From the NCBI RefSeq assembly GCF_026000435.1, contig NZ_AP026763.1, forward strand, positions 1,984,001 through 2,048,000: DNA of 64,000 nt. The letters are read 5' to 3'. The notes below the pieces were generated by a model, which saw only the letters and a list, made by a program, of their open reading frames with translations, ran no database searches and was not told where the DNA came from. Positions 24,148 through 33,614 of the stretch are shown one piece after another. The position numbers and the translations under genes are program-made. The stretch is from Vibrio sp. STUT-A11 (GTDB lineage: Bacteria > Pseudomonadota > Gammaproteobacteria > Enterobacterales > Vibrionaceae). Each line of letters begins with the position of its first letter. Positions within the stretch are counted from its first letter, which is position 1.

Positions 24148-24179
24148 GACTCTCTAATTAGAGAAGAATCTCGATACGC

Positions 24180-26585
24180 TTAGTCACGCAGAGTCGCACC
24201 AAACTTCTCAGATACGTGAGCAACGATAGCGTCTACCGCACCCGCGATGTCTGCATCTTCTAACGTACGCTCTACAGACTGTAGAGTCAGAGCGATTGCA
24301 AGGCTCTTCTTGCCTTCTTCAACGCCTTTACCTACGTACACGTCGAACAGTTTCGCATCTTTCAGGAACTCACCGCCCTGCTCTAGACAAGCATTAACAA
24401 TGTCACCTGAAGCAATTGCGTCATCAACCACTAGCGCGATATCGCGACGGTTTGATGGGAACTTAGAAAGCTGAACCGCTTCTGGAATCACTTTCGAGTT
24501 GATTGCAGACCATTCGATTTCAAATACGATAGTACGGCCATTTAGACCAAACTTGCGCTCAAGCTCTGGGTGAACCGTACCTATTACACCGACTTCTTTG
24601 CCATCTACGATGATTGCCGCAGATTGGCCTGGGTGAAGTGCTGGGTTAGCTTTTTTGCTTTCAGGTGACAGTGCTGCGAAAGAGTACGCTTTTTCATTTG
24701 CAGATAGCTCAAGAATCGCTTCTAGATCACCTTTAAGATCAAAGAAATCAACTGTGTTAGTTTCGATGTCCCAGTGCTCTTCGCTACGAGTACCAGCGAT
24801 AACACCTGCTAGCATAGGCTCTTGGCGCATACCGTTTTCAGCAGATTCACATGGGATGAAACGCAGACCGTATTCAAATAGACGAACGCGTGGCTGTTGA
24901 CGTTTCTGGTTGTGAACAACCGTGTTCAACAGACCTTGGATGAGGCCAAGACGCATTGCTGACATATCTGCTGAAATTGGGTTTGGAAGCACTAGCGGCT
25001 CAACACCCGGAACAACCAGTTTTTGTTGCTCAGGCTCAACGAAGCTGTAAGTAATTGCTTCGTGGTAACCACGGTCAACAAGAAGATCACGCACGCGTTT
25101 AAGTGGAAGATCCGCTTCAACGTGATTGTGCATCTTAAGCGCTGCCGCCGGATGCTGGTTAGGAATGTTGTCGTAACCGTAGATACGACCCACTTCTTCA
25201 ATCAGATCCTGCTCAATAGCGATATCAAAACGCCATGTTGGTGCTACTGCAACCCAGCCTTCTTCTGTCGCTTCTACCGTCAGGCCAAGACGCTCTAGGA
25301 TTTCTACTACATCGCTATCTGCAATGTGGTGACCCAGTAGGTTGTCCAGTTTAGTACGACGTAGTGCTACTTGGTTTGGCTTAGGTAGATCAGCTTCAGA
25401 TTCTACTGAAACAACAGGTGCGACTTCACCGCCACAGATTTCAACCAGAAGCTGAGTTGCACGCTCCATTGCACTTACTTGCAGTGCGTAATCCACACCA
25501 CGTTCAAAACGCATTGAAGAATCTGTGTGCAGACCGTAGCTACGAGCGCGACCACGGATGTGGTCAGGTGCAAAGAATGCACACTCAAGTAGCACGTCTT
25601 TAGTTTCTGATGTTACACCAGAATCTTCGCCACCAAAGATACCAGCAATAGCGAGTGCTTTGTTGTGGTCAGCTACAACTAAAGTATCTGCGTTTAGTTC
25701 TGCTTCGCTACCGTCAAGAAGCGTTAGCTTTTCACCTTGCTCAGCCAGACGAACAACGATGCCGCCTTCGATCTTCGCCAGGTCAAACGCGTGCATTGGT
25801 TGGCCTTGCTCAAGCAGTACGTAGTTCGTGATGTCTACTACAGGGTCGATAGAGCGGATACCACAACGACGCAATTTCTCTTGCATCCAAAGTGGTGTTT
25901 CAGCTTGAACGTTTACGTTCTTAACTACACGGCCCATGTAGCGTGGACACGCTGCTGGCGCTTTTACGTCGATAGATACTGTGTCTTCAATTGAAGCGGC
26001 AACCGCTTCTACTGCTGGCTCAGCAACGTCAGCACGGTTAAGTACGCCAACTTCACGAGCCATACCACGGATGCTGAAACAGTCAGCGCGGTTTGCTGTT
26101 AAGTCTACGTCTACCGTTACGTCATTTAGACCCAGGAATTCGCGGAAATCAGTACCGATAACTGCGTCTTCTGCCAGTTCCATGATGCCGTCTGATTCTA
26201 CGTCGATACCTAGTTCAGTGAATGAACAAAGCATGCCGTGAGATGGCTGACCACGTAGTTTTGCTTTCTTGATTTTGAAATCACCAGGAAGCACTGCGCC
26301 TACCGTTGCAACTGCAACTTTTAGACCTTGACGACAGTTAGGCGCACCACAAACGATGTCTAGAAGTTCTTCTTCGCCCACATCGATTTTAGTGACGCGT
26401 AGTTTGTCTGCATCTGGGTGTTGACCACATTCCACAACGTGACCAACTTTTACGCCAGTAAATGAACCCGCTACAGGAAGAACGTCGTCTACCTCAAGAC
26501 CGGCCATTGTAATTTGGTGAGTTAGCTCGTCAGTAGTAACCGCAGGGTTTACCCACTCACGAAGCCATGATTCGCTGAATTTCAT
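24180..26585 (-). CDS. pheT: Phenylalanyl-tRNA synthetase beta subunit
   Basis: Large subunit of the alpha2-beta2 enzyme that charges tRNA-Phe. 801 residues, usual ~795. The N-terminal tRNA-binding domain (VGHVVECGQHPDADKLRVTK) is followed by B3/B4 editing, B5, the catalytic-like core and the C-terminal anticodon-binding domain (LSKFPSNRRDIALVVDD). It starts 18 bases after pheS on the same transcript. Confidence 0.98.
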   Translation of the reverse strand: MKFSESWLREWVNPAVTTDELTHQITMAGLEVDDVLPVAGSFTGVKVGHVVECGQHPDADKLRVTKIDVGEEELLDIVCGAPNCRQGLKVAVATVGAVLPGDFKIKKAKLRGQPSHGMLCSFTELGIDVESDGIMELAEDAVIGTDFREFLGLNDVTVDVDLTANRADCFSIRGMAREVGVLNRADVAEPAVEAVAASIEDTVSIDVKAPAACPRYMGRVVKNVNVQAETPLWMQEKLRRCGIRSIDPVVDITNYVLLEQGQPMHAFDLAKIEGGIVVRLAEQGEKLTLLDGSEAELNADTLVVADHNKALAIAGIFGGEDSGVTSETKDVLLECAFFAPDHIRGRARSYGLHTDSSMRFERGVDYALQVSAMERATQLLVEICGGEVAPVVSVESEADLPKPNQVALRRTKLDNLLGHHIADSDVVEILERLGLTVEATEEGWVAVAPTWRFDIAIEQDLIEEVGRIYGYDNIPNQHPAAALKMHNHVEADLPLKRVRDLLVDRGYHEAITYSFVEPEQQKLVVPGVEPLVLPNPISADMSAMRLGLIQGLLNTVVHNQKRQQPRVRLFEYGLRFIPCESAENGMRQEPMLAGVIAGTRSEEHWDIETNTVDFFDLKGDLEAILELSANEKAYSFAALSPESKKANPALHPGQSAAIIVDGKEVGVIGTVHPELERKFGLNGRTIVFEIEWSAINSKVIPEAVQLSKFPSNRRDIALVVDDAIASGDIVNACLEQGGEFLKDAKLFDVYVGKGVEEGKKSLAIALTLQSVERTLEDADIAGAVDAIVAHVSEKFGATLRD

Positions 26586-26603
26586 GTTAATGAACCCTCT
26601 GGA

Positions 26604-27587
26604 TTACTTGAACTGTTTTAGGAAACGAAGATCGTTCTCGAAGAACGCACGTAGGTCGTTCACGCCGTAACGAAGCATTGTTAGACGCTCAACACCCATA
26701 CCAAATGCGAAACCAGAGTATTTTTCAGGATCGATGCCTACGCTACGTAGTACGTTCGGGTGAACCATACCGCAGCCTAGTACTTCTAACCATTTACCGT
26801 TTTTGCCTTTCACGTCTACTTCTGCTGAAGGCTCAGTGAACGGGAAGTAAGATGGACGGAAACGTACTTCAACTTCCTCTTCGAAGAAGTTACATAGGAA
26901 ATCGTGCAGAATGCCTTTCAGTTGAGCGAAGTTCACGTTCTCATCAACCAGCATACCTTCCACCTGGTGGAACATTGGCGTATGCGTTTGGTCGTAGTCG
27001 TTACGGTATACACGGCCCGGAGCGATGAAACGGAATGGTGGTTTACCATTTTCCATCGTACGGATCTGTACGCCTGACGTATGAGTACGAAGCATCAAAT
27101 CTGGGTTGAAGAAGAAAGTATCGTGATCAGTACGCGCTGGGTGATCAGCGGCAATGTTAAGTGCATCAAAGTTATGGAAAGCATCTTCGATTTCTGGACC
27201 AGACTCAGTGTTAAAACCAAGTTCGCCAAAGAACTTCTCAATACGCTCAACGGTACGAGTAACTGGGTGTAAACCACCGTTTTCAATACGACGACCTGGC
27301 AGGGTTACGTCGATAGTTTCAGCGGCGAGTTTCGCTTCAAGCTCTGCACGTTGTAGTGCGTCTTTACGAGCAGCGATTGCTTGCTGAACGGCACCTTTCG
27401 CTTTGTTGATCTCTTGACCAGCTTCACGGCGCTCTTCTGGTGGTAGTTTGCCTAGGCTTTGAAGCTGAGCAGTTAGCTCACCTTTCTTACCTAGATACTG
27501 AACACGCACTTCATCAAGTGCGACTAGCGATTCGGCAGCTTCAATTGCAGTGCTCGCGCTAGCAATGATCTCTTCTAGATGTTGCAT
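26604..27587 (-). CDS. pheS: Phenylalanyl-tRNA synthetase alpha subunit
   Basis: Catalytic subunit, 327 residues. The N-terminal coiled coil (~1-85) leads to the class II core with motif 2 (PFRFIAPGRVYRNDYDQTHT), VEGMLVDENVNFAQLKG, and motif 3 (GFAFGMGVERLTMLRYG). The phenylalanine-pocket Ala in the motif-3 stretch has the normal residue. GAGGAAACG precedes the ATG. First gene of pheST; a phenylalanine-rich leader frame lies just upstream. Confidence 0.98.
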   Translation of the reverse strand: MQHLEEIIASASTAIEAAESLVALDEVRVQYLGKKGELTAQLQSLGKLPPEERREAGQEINKAKGAVQQAIAARKDALQRAELEAKLAAETIDVTLPGRRIENGGLHPVTRTVERIEKFFGELGFNTESGPEIEDAFHNFDALNIAADHPARTDHDTFFFNPDLMLRTHTSGVQIRTMENGKPPFRFIAPGRVYRNDYDQTHTPMFHQVEGMLVDENVNFAQLKGILHDFLCNFFEEEVEVRFRPSYFPFTEPSAEVDVKGKNGKWLEVLGCGMVHPNVLRSVGIDPEKYSGFAFGMGVERLTMLRYGVNDLRAFFENDLRFLKQFK

Positions 27588-27594
27588 CGTTTCC

Positions 27595-27753
27595 TCATCT
27601 ACCTGCTGGTAGTGTCCATAAGGGAGTGATTGGTTTTTTGATAGCTGTACATAGTAGCCAAACCAGACACCAATGCCAAATTGAATTACGAAAAGAAGGG
27701 GTTATTGAATAAAAAGAACACAAAAACGCAAAAAAAGCATTGTTGTGATTCAT
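27595..27753 (-). CDS. Possible phenylalanine-rich leader peptide of pheST
   Basis: A 52-codon frame ends 7 bases before pheS. It begins MNHNNAFFAFLCSFYSITPS, with four Phe codons in the first 14 and five by codon 21, like the E. coli pheM attenuator peptide ([14 protein letters not shown]). Against: no good ribosome site precedes this ATG, the frame is much longer than PheM, and no GC stem with a T run was found between it and pheS. The call is tentative. Confidence 0.3.
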   Translation of the reverse strand: MNHNNAFFAFLCSFYSITPSFRNSIWHWCLVWLLCTAIKKPITPLWTLPAGR

Positions 27754-27783
27754 TTGAGGCTGATTGAACTGAATTATTTACCG

Positions 27784-27812
27784 AAAACAAAACCTCGAGA
27801 AGCCGTGGTTTT
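27784..27812 (-). terminator. Terminator-like hairpin upstream of pheS leader
   Basis: On the minus strand AAAACC-a-CG pairs with CG-a-GGTTTT, with one A-A mismatch, followed by a GTTTT run. Probably ends transcription of the regulator gene upstream (stop at 27982). Confidence 0.6.
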
Positions 27813-27981
27813 CATACAGAGCAACAGGTACTGCTGGTAAAACATACGGAAAAGTTATCGCGAAGAGCGGGCTAGATACCACTACCATTTCTAGCCAATG
27901 CTTATTTCAAACATCCAATGGTTTAAGAAATAGTAGCGATACTGATAAGCAAAATAATGAATGTAAGCTAGTCAATGGAAG

Positions 27982-28791
27982 CTAGATAGATAAGCTTGGC
28001 TTTTCACCTGCTGATGCAATGGCATAACGAATATCATCAATAAAGTGCGTGTTTGTCTCAGTAATGCCATCAGAGAATGTGACGGGCTGATGCGGTCCAG
28101 CTAGCACGACGATATTGGTGAAATCTGAGACGTTATAGTTCTCAGCGACAACATTCTTTGAGTGAAAATCAAGCACTGTCTTGGCGACGAGTTCTTCAAG
28201 CTGCAAAAGCTGTTCTTCTGTAATCTTCATCCTTGCCAAAGCAACACGAACACAGTTTTCAGCCGCAGTGGCCTGCTTTTTAATAATTTCTGTGTATTTA
28301 TCGTTGAGCTTCGAGTTTTCAGCGTAGCTGTAGAAAAGCGGACCATGAAGCGTAATATTATTCTCTTCATCAACATAGACAAGATCCAACAGCTCCAGCG
28401 CTTTGAGATAATCGGACATACTCTGTTTAGACAGCTCATACTTTTTCTTTAAAATTGAGTAGCCATCTTTACCACGTAACATTCTCAGCTCACGATAGAA
28501 ATCGTAAAGGTGTGGGAACTGGAAGAACACTTCATCTTGAGTGCGGCTAAAGTAGTCTTCATCTTCACCTTGAAGCTGGTCGGCTAACTTTTGCAGCTCA
28601 TCTAACGTGCAATCAATCGCTCGGCAGTATTCGAGTAATTTATCTAAAGCCAGGTTGGTACTGGTTAAGTGTCTTTTAAAAGTGGACAACGGCATGCCCA
28701 TTTTTTCAGATAGCTCTCGATATGTTAGCCCTTTTGTCTTAATCGCTTGTCTTAAAGCGGCTAGCAAATACTCGGGAGTCAAATCTCTCAT
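27982..28791 (-). CDS. Helix-turn-helix (XRE-type) regulator
   Basis: 269 residues with an N-terminal Cro/C1-type helix-turn-helix (LTYRELSEKMGMPLSTFKRH, then LALDKLLEYCRAIDCTLDEL). A larger C-terminal region with a predicted second winged-helix-like part follows (GYSILKKKYELSKQSMSDYL). No ligand domain recognised; the target is unknown. It sits alone between rplT and pheS with long gaps on both sides. Confidence 0.75.
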   Translation of the reverse strand: MRDLTPEYLLAALRQAIKTKGLTYRELSEKMGMPLSTFKRHLTSTNLALDKLLEYCRAIDCTLDELQKLADQLQGEDEDYFSRTQDEVFFQFPHLYDFYRELRMLRGKDGYSILKKKYELSKQSMSDYLKALELLDLVYVDEENNITLHGPLFYSYAENSKLNDKYTEIIKKQATAAENCVRVALARMKITEEQLLQLEELVAKTVLDFHSKNVVAENYNVSDFTNIVVLAGPHQPVTFSDGITETNTHFIDDIRYAIASAGEKPSLSI

Positions 28792-29354
28792 CTACGATTC
28801 CTTTTGGCAAAGTTACAGCTGTACAAAACCTGTCACAACTTAGAACCACTCGGCTGGTCAATAGTTCATATTATTATCATAAAAATATGAATTAATATAC
28901 CGATCTTTACATTCACATGACAAATGAAAAATAAAAACTGCTGTTGATTTCATTGTGCCTTACAGTTTTCATTGACAATAAAAACAAGTAAATTAGACGT
29001 TTATTTAGATAGTTACAATATAAGCATTAAAAACATCAGTATGTTCCACCAACAAAGTCGCACCAATTCAGAATGTTGGACTTAAAAAATCAACGCAACA
29101 AATCGAATATATATTCATTTAGCATGCAGTAAAATACAGTTTATTAGACAGGGAAATATCTTGCCTATCCCACTTTATGACATTAAAAACGTGGGCTATG
29201 GTAAAACCAGCAGCGAGTTGAATTAACCTTCCATGATAAGCACTGAGTAAGCAGGTTTAGAAGGCCGTATAGGTTTTAACTACGGAGGCTTGATCGCTGT
29301 AAAAAGTGGAGATAAGGGAATTGAAACAAATAGAAGGATTTTAATTGTAGAGGC
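28792..29354. other. Intergenic region between rplT and the regulator
   Basis: About 560 AT-rich bases. No complete gene. A short plus-strand frame near 29161-29226 (PIPLYDIKNVGYGKTSSELN, then stop) looks coding-like but has no upstream part and may be a decayed remnant. In V. cholerae and several other vibrios the DNA downstream of rplT carries the superintegron integrase gene intIA; nothing like it or like attI was recognised here. Confidence 0.5.
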
Positions 29355-29388
29355 AATAAAAAAGGAGAGCGAATGCTCTCCTTTTCTT
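29355..29388 (-). terminator. Terminator of the infC-rpmI-rplT transcript
   Basis: Stem AAAGGAGAGC / GCTCTCCTTT with a GAAT loop and a T run on the minus strand, about 17 bases beyond the rplT stop. Confidence 0.9.
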
Positions 29389-29404
29389 AAACCTAAACTG
29401 CTAA

Positions 29405-29758
29405 TTAAAGAGCAGCTTTCGCTTTTTCAACTAGAACTGCAAATGCAGATTTGTCGAATACTGCGATGTCCGCAAGGATCTTACGGTCGATCTCGATAGA
29501 TGCTTTCTTAAGACCGTTGATGAAACGGCTGTAAGATAGACCATTTTGACGAGATGCCGCGTTGATACGTGCAATCCATAGTTGACGGAATTGACGTTTC
29601 TTGTTGCGACGGTCACGGTAAGCGTATTGACCAGCTTTAGTAACTGCTTGGAAAGCTACGCGGTAAACACGTGAACGTGCACCGTAGTAACCTTTAGCTT
29701 GTTTTAGAACTTTCTTATGACGTGCACGAGCTTGTACACCACGTTTTACGCGAGGCAT
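29405..29758 (-). CDS. rplT: 50S ribosomal protein L20
   Basis: 117 residues, the standard length. MPRVKRGVQARARHKKVLKQ, YYGARSRVYRVAFQAV and YSRFINGLKKASIEIDRKIL are typical of L20. It binds 23S rRNA early in assembly and in E. coli represses rpmI-rplT translation. 41 bases downstream of rpmI. Confidence 0.99.
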   Translation of the reverse strand: MPRVKRGVQARARHKKVLKQAKGYYGARSRVYRVAFQAVTKAGQYAYRDRRNKKRQFRQLWIARINAASRQNGLSYSRFINGLKKASIEIDRKILADIAVFDKSAFAVLVEKAKAAL

Positions 29759-29799
29759 TATGCTTCTCCTAAACTAAACGATTGATAAACTAAAAAGAA

Positions 29800-29994
29800 T
29801 TAAGCGTATGGTAGACAACGTACGATGCCCGCAACTTCACACTTAGGAAGAATTGCGTTTGGACGTAGTTGACGCTTGTTCTTAGTAGTACGCTTAGTCA
29901 GGATGTGACGTTTTGTAGCGTGCTTGTATTTAAAGCCACCAGCAGTTTTCTTGAAACGCTTAGCAGCACCTTTGTTGGTTTTCATCTTAGGCAT
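29800..29994 (-). CDS. rpmI: 50S ribosomal protein L35
   Basis: 64 residues, highly basic. MPKMKTNKGAAKRFKKTAGG and KRHILTKRTTKNKRQLRPNA are the L35 signature. It lies between infC and rplT as in most bacteria. Confidence 0.99.
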   Translation of the reverse strand: MPKMKTNKGAAKRFKKTAGGFKYKHATKRHILTKRTTKNKRQLRPNAILPKCEVAGIVRCLPYA

Positions 29995-30115
29995 GATGAA
30001 TAACTCCGCATTGTAGTAGTTTAATAAACAATGTAATTAGGGCGAACAAAACCCAACCGCTAACCTTCTATTCAAAGGGAATCGGCTAGGTTTAAATTAC
30101 TTTATGAGCCGTTAA

Positions 30116-30667
30116 TTACTTCTTTTTAGGGGCTAGCACCATGATCATCTGACGACCTTCAATACGGCTAGGGAAGGATTCAACTACAGCTAGTTCTGCA
30201 GTATCTTCTTTCAAGCGGTTTAGAACGTCGACACCGATGTCTTGGTGTGCCATCTCACGGCCACGGAAGCGAATTGTTACCTTCACCTTGTTGCCTTCTT
30301 CTAGGAAACGCACCAGGTTGCGTAGTTTTACCTGGTAGTCTCCAATATCAGTTCCAGGTCGGAATTTTACTTCCTTGATCTGAATCTGCTTTTGCTTCTT
30401 CTTCTGCTCTTTCGCAGCCTTGCTCTTCTCAAAGAGGAATTTACCGTAGTCCATCACACGACAAACTGGCGGCTCAGCGTTAGGACTAATCTCAACAAGA
30501 TCCATACCTGCTTCTTCAGCAGCAGCAATCGCTTCTTGGATCGATACAACACCAACTGATTCACCGTCAGCGCCTGTTAGTCGAACTTCACGAACGCCAC
30601 GAATTTCACCGTTTAAACGGTGTGGGTTTTGTTTTACCGGCTGTTGGCCGCGTCTTCCGCCTTTAAT
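30116..30667 (-). CDS. infC: Translation initiation factor IF-3 with AUU start codon
   Basis: IF-3 checks start-codon and initiator-tRNA pairing on the 30S subunit. The correct start is ATT at 30667: a strong GGAGGAA site overlapping the thrS stop precedes it. The frame continues KGGRRGQQPVKQNPHRLNGE, matching the normal IF-3 N-terminus. Full length is 183 residues; the first ATG (30505) would delete the N-terminal domain. The C-terminal domain has IKEVKFRPGTDIGDYQVKLR and ends APKKK. The rare start is the basis of IF-3 autorepression in E. coli, and the same control is expected here. Confidence 0.97.
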   Translation of the reverse strand: MKGGRRGQQPVKQNPHRLNGEIRGVREVRLTGADGESVGVVSIQEAIAAAEEAGMDLVEISPNAEPPVCRVMDYGKFLFEKSKAAKEQKKKQKQIQIKEVKFRPGTDIGDYQVKLRNLVRFLEEGNKVKVTIRFRGREMAHQDIGVDVLNRLKEDTAELAVVESFPSRIEGRQMIMVLAPKKK

Positions 30668-30670
30668 AGC

Positions 30671-32599
30671 TTATTCCTCCAGATTGAGCTTACGGCTTGA
30701 AATCTCGTCTTGGATGTAAGAGATAAAATCATCCACCTTAAATTTACCGAGATCTTTACCTTTACGAGTACGTACTGCGATTTCGCCAGCTTCCATTTCT
30801 TGGTCACCAACGACAAGCATATACGGTACACGCTTCAAAGTGTGTTCGCGGATTTTAAAGCCAATCTTCTCATTTCTCAAGTCCGCTTTAGCTCTAATTC
30901 CACTTTTTTGTAATTTTTGTACTACTTCTTGAACATAATCTGACTGTTTATCAGTAATATTCATAAGAACAGCCTGTTCTGGTGCCAACCAAGTTGGGAA
31001 GAAACCAGCATATTCTTCGATAAGGATACCGATGAAACGTTCTAGAGAACCTAGAATTGCACGGTGAATCATTACCGGAACTAGACGTTCGTTGTTTTCA
31101 CCTACATAAGTTGCACCTAAGCGACCAGGTAGGTTGAAGTCTAACTGAACCGTACCACACTGCCATGCACGATCTAGACAGTCGTATAGCGTGAATTCAA
31201 TCTTAGGACCGTAGAATGCACCCTCGCCTTCTTGAATCTCATATGGAATTTCCATTGATTCTAGAGACAGTTTCAATGCTTCTTCAGATTGATCCCAGAT
31301 TTCATCCGAACCTACACGTTTTTCTGGACGAGTAGACAGTTTCACGACGATGTTGTCGAAACCAAATGTTTGGTACGTATCGTAAACCATCTTAATACAG
31401 CTGGTTACTTCCTCTTGGATTTGGCTCTCTGTACAGAAGATGTGAGCGTCATCCTGAGTAAAGCCACGTACACGCATGATGCCGTGTAGTGCGCCTGATG
31501 GTTCGTTACGGTGACATGAGCCGAACTCTGCCATACGTAACGGTAGATCACGGTACGACTTTAGACCTTGGTTAAAGATCTGTACGTGACCCGGGCAGTT
31601 CATTGGCTTAATAGCGTATTCACGGTTCTCTGAAGAAGTCGTGAACATCGCCTCTGCGTATTTGTCCCAGTGACCAGAGCGTTCCCAAAGAACACGATCC
31701 ATCATTAGAGGACCTTTTACTTCTTGGTAACCGTATTCATTTAGCTTAGCGCGGATGAATACTTCTAGATCACGGAAGATAGACCAACCATTGTGATGCC
31801 AGAACACCATACCCGGTGCTTCTTGCTGCATGTGGAATAGGTCTAAATGCTTACCAATTTTACGGTGGTCACGCTTCGCCGCTTCTTCTAGGCGAGTCAG
31901 GTGAGCCTTAAGTGCTTTCTTATCGTGGAAAGCCGTACCGTAAATACGCTGAAGCATTTTGTTGTCGCTGTTACCACGCCAGTATGCACCTGCAACATTT
32001 AGTAAAGTAAAATGTTGACAGAAGCCCATGTTCGGAACGTGAGGACCACGACACATGTCGATGTATTCTTCATGGTGGTAAAGACCTGGACGATCATCAC
32101 GAGATACGTTTTCGTCTAGGATTTCCACTTTATATGGTTCGCCACGTGATTCAAATGTATCACGCGCTTCCTGCCAGCTTACTTTTTTCTTAACCACTTC
32201 GTACTTGGTTTTCGCAAGCTCTTTCATACGCTTTTCAATCTTCTCAAGATCTTCTTGCGTTAGAGACTCATCTAAGTCGATATCGTAGTAGAAGCCGCTG
32301 TCGATAGTTGGACCAATCGCCATTTTAGCTTGTGGGTAAAGCTGTTTCAGAGCGTGACCAAGAAGGTGAGCGCATGAGTGACGAACGATCTCCAGACCGT
32401 CTACCTCATCTTTTGCTGTGATGATCTCAAGGCTTGCGTCTTCTTCGATTAGATCACACGCATCAACACGATTACCGTTAACACGACCAGCGATAGTTGC
32501 TTTAGCAAGACCAGGACCGATCGATTGCGCAACTTCCATTGTAGATACTGGGTTGTCAAATTGGCGCTGACTGCCGTCAGGAAGAGTAATAATAGGCAT
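30671..32599 (-). CDS. thrS: Threonyl-tRNA synthetase
   Basis: Class II enzyme charging tRNA-Thr, with editing of serine. 642 residues from ATG 32599 (AAGGA upstream); a longer frame to 32638 adds atypical residues. Domains in order: TGS (MPIITLPDGSQRQF), editing with the zinc/His motif HSCAHLLGHALKQLYP, catalytic core with CPGHVQIF and motif 2 (FGSCHRNEPSGALHGIMRVR), and the anticodon domain. Four bases before the infC start, so the two are one transcript. Confidence 0.98.
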   Translation of the reverse strand: MPIITLPDGSQRQFDNPVSTMEVAQSIGPGLAKATIAGRVNGNRVDACDLIEEDASLEIITAKDEVDGLEIVRHSCAHLLGHALKQLYPQAKMAIGPTIDSGFYYDIDLDESLTQEDLEKIEKRMKELAKTKYEVVKKKVSWQEARDTFESRGEPYKVEILDENVSRDDRPGLYHHEEYIDMCRGPHVPNMGFCQHFTLLNVAGAYWRGNSDNKMLQRIYGTAFHDKKALKAHLTRLEEAAKRDHRKIGKHLDLFHMQQEAPGMVFWHHNGWSIFRDLEVFIRAKLNEYGYQEVKGPLMMDRVLWERSGHWDKYAEAMFTTSSENREYAIKPMNCPGHVQIFNQGLKSYRDLPLRMAEFGSCHRNEPSGALHGIMRVRGFTQDDAHIFCTESQIQEEVTSCIKMVYDTYQTFGFDNIVVKLSTRPEKRVGSDEIWDQSEEALKLSLESMEIPYEIQEGEGAFYGPKIEFTLYDCLDRAWQCGTVQLDFNLPGRLGATYVGENNERLVPVMIHRAILGSLERFIGILIEEYAGFFPTWLAPEQAVLMNITDKQSDYVQEVVQKLQKSGIRAKADLRNEKIGFKIREHTLKRVPYMLVVGDQEMEAGEIAVRTRKGKDLGKFKVDDFISYIQDEISSRKLNLEE

Positions 32600-32870
32600 G
32601 CTATGTCCTTTACAGTGGTGTTGCATACCAAGCAACACATGTTATTCAAATTTAGAAGCTATTTGTTGGAAAATAGTTGAGAGTCGACAAAGGTCTCTCA
32701 GTAACACGAATACCGGACCATTATCGGAACAGCAGATTGTACCTAGCTCACAAATAGAATGCAAAGAACGATTTACGCTGTCATGCAATCTTCATCCATC
32801 GTCGACAAACGACTGCCAGTTTAGGAATCTGTCGTTAATCATTTAAACAAGATTCAGGTAGTTAATTAAG

Positions 32871-33614
32871 CTATAAGCTTAAAGTAGGTTCAATGGCTGC
32901 TGCCACTTGGGCATCGGTTGCATTGATAGGCAAAGTAAACGAACGATACTGATCACCAGATAAGCTGAGTGAACGGTCAATTTCCGCTAAACAGTGCACG
33001 ACCTGCCCTTCAAGAATGAAGGAAAGTTCAATTTCTTTCGAAGAGATGAAGCCACTATTACGGAACTCCAATTCCTGATAGATACCTGAGCGAGAAGAGA
33101 AAGAGCCTCCACGTAAAAAGCCTTTTTCTACATCCGCTTTCACCATCGTAAAGCCCGCTTGCTCAATAGCCTGAATCACTCTCGATGCTACTGGCAACGG
33201 TTTAACTTCAATATAGTCACGGTCGCGAGGGTCCATGGCGAAGTCAATGTCTAAGGTTGTTTCTAACCAAACATGGCACTGATTTTTTAATGCGTTGACC
33301 AGTGTGATTGGTGTTTCATCATCTAGCTTCAATTGAAACGGTACTTGCTTCTCTTGATTAGCTTGAATCACGAAGGGGTCAACGGCTTTTAACTGATCAA
33401 GCGTAAACGTCTCGTATCTGACGCTGTCATCCACTTCTACTTTCATTTCCGTATTCAGTTTGATGGTGATGGCATCTATCCGCTGTTCAACATCGCCACC
33501 AATAATGTGGACATGGCCCGTAAGAGTCGAACCTTGGTAAACACTCATCTCATCCAAAATGGTATCCACTTTTGCCGAGCCAATTCCTAATGATGCTTTT
33601 AACTTTTTAAACAT
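32871..33614 (-). CDS. Spo0M-family (arrestin-like) protein
   Basis: 247 residues matching the sporulation-control protein M family: MFKKLKASLGIGSAKVDTIL, then YQGSTLTGHVHIIGGDVEQR, and an arrestin-like beta-sandwich with VPFQLKLDDETPIT. In Bacillus Spo0M affects sporulation and cell shape; in non-sporing vibrios the role is unknown. Stands alone, with no signal peptide, and probably cytoplasmic. Confidence 0.85.
   Translation of the reverse strand: MFKKLKASLGIGSAKVDTILDEMSVYQGSTLTGHVHIIGGDVEQRIDAITIKLNTEMKVEVDDSVRYETFTLDQLKAVDPFVIQANQEKQVPFQLKLDDETPITLVNALKNQCHVWLETTLDIDFAMDPRDRDYIEVKPLPVASRVIQAIEQAGFTMVKADVEKGFLRGGSFSSRSGIYQELEFRNSGFISSKEIELSFILEGQVVHCLAEIDRSLSLSGDQYRSFTLPINATDAQVAAAIEPTLSL

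Noticed and set aside
28792..29354. Decayed integron integrase or attI site after rplT
   Set aside because: No tyrosine-recombinase motif or attI core could be seen; only a 20-residue coding-like tail without a family.
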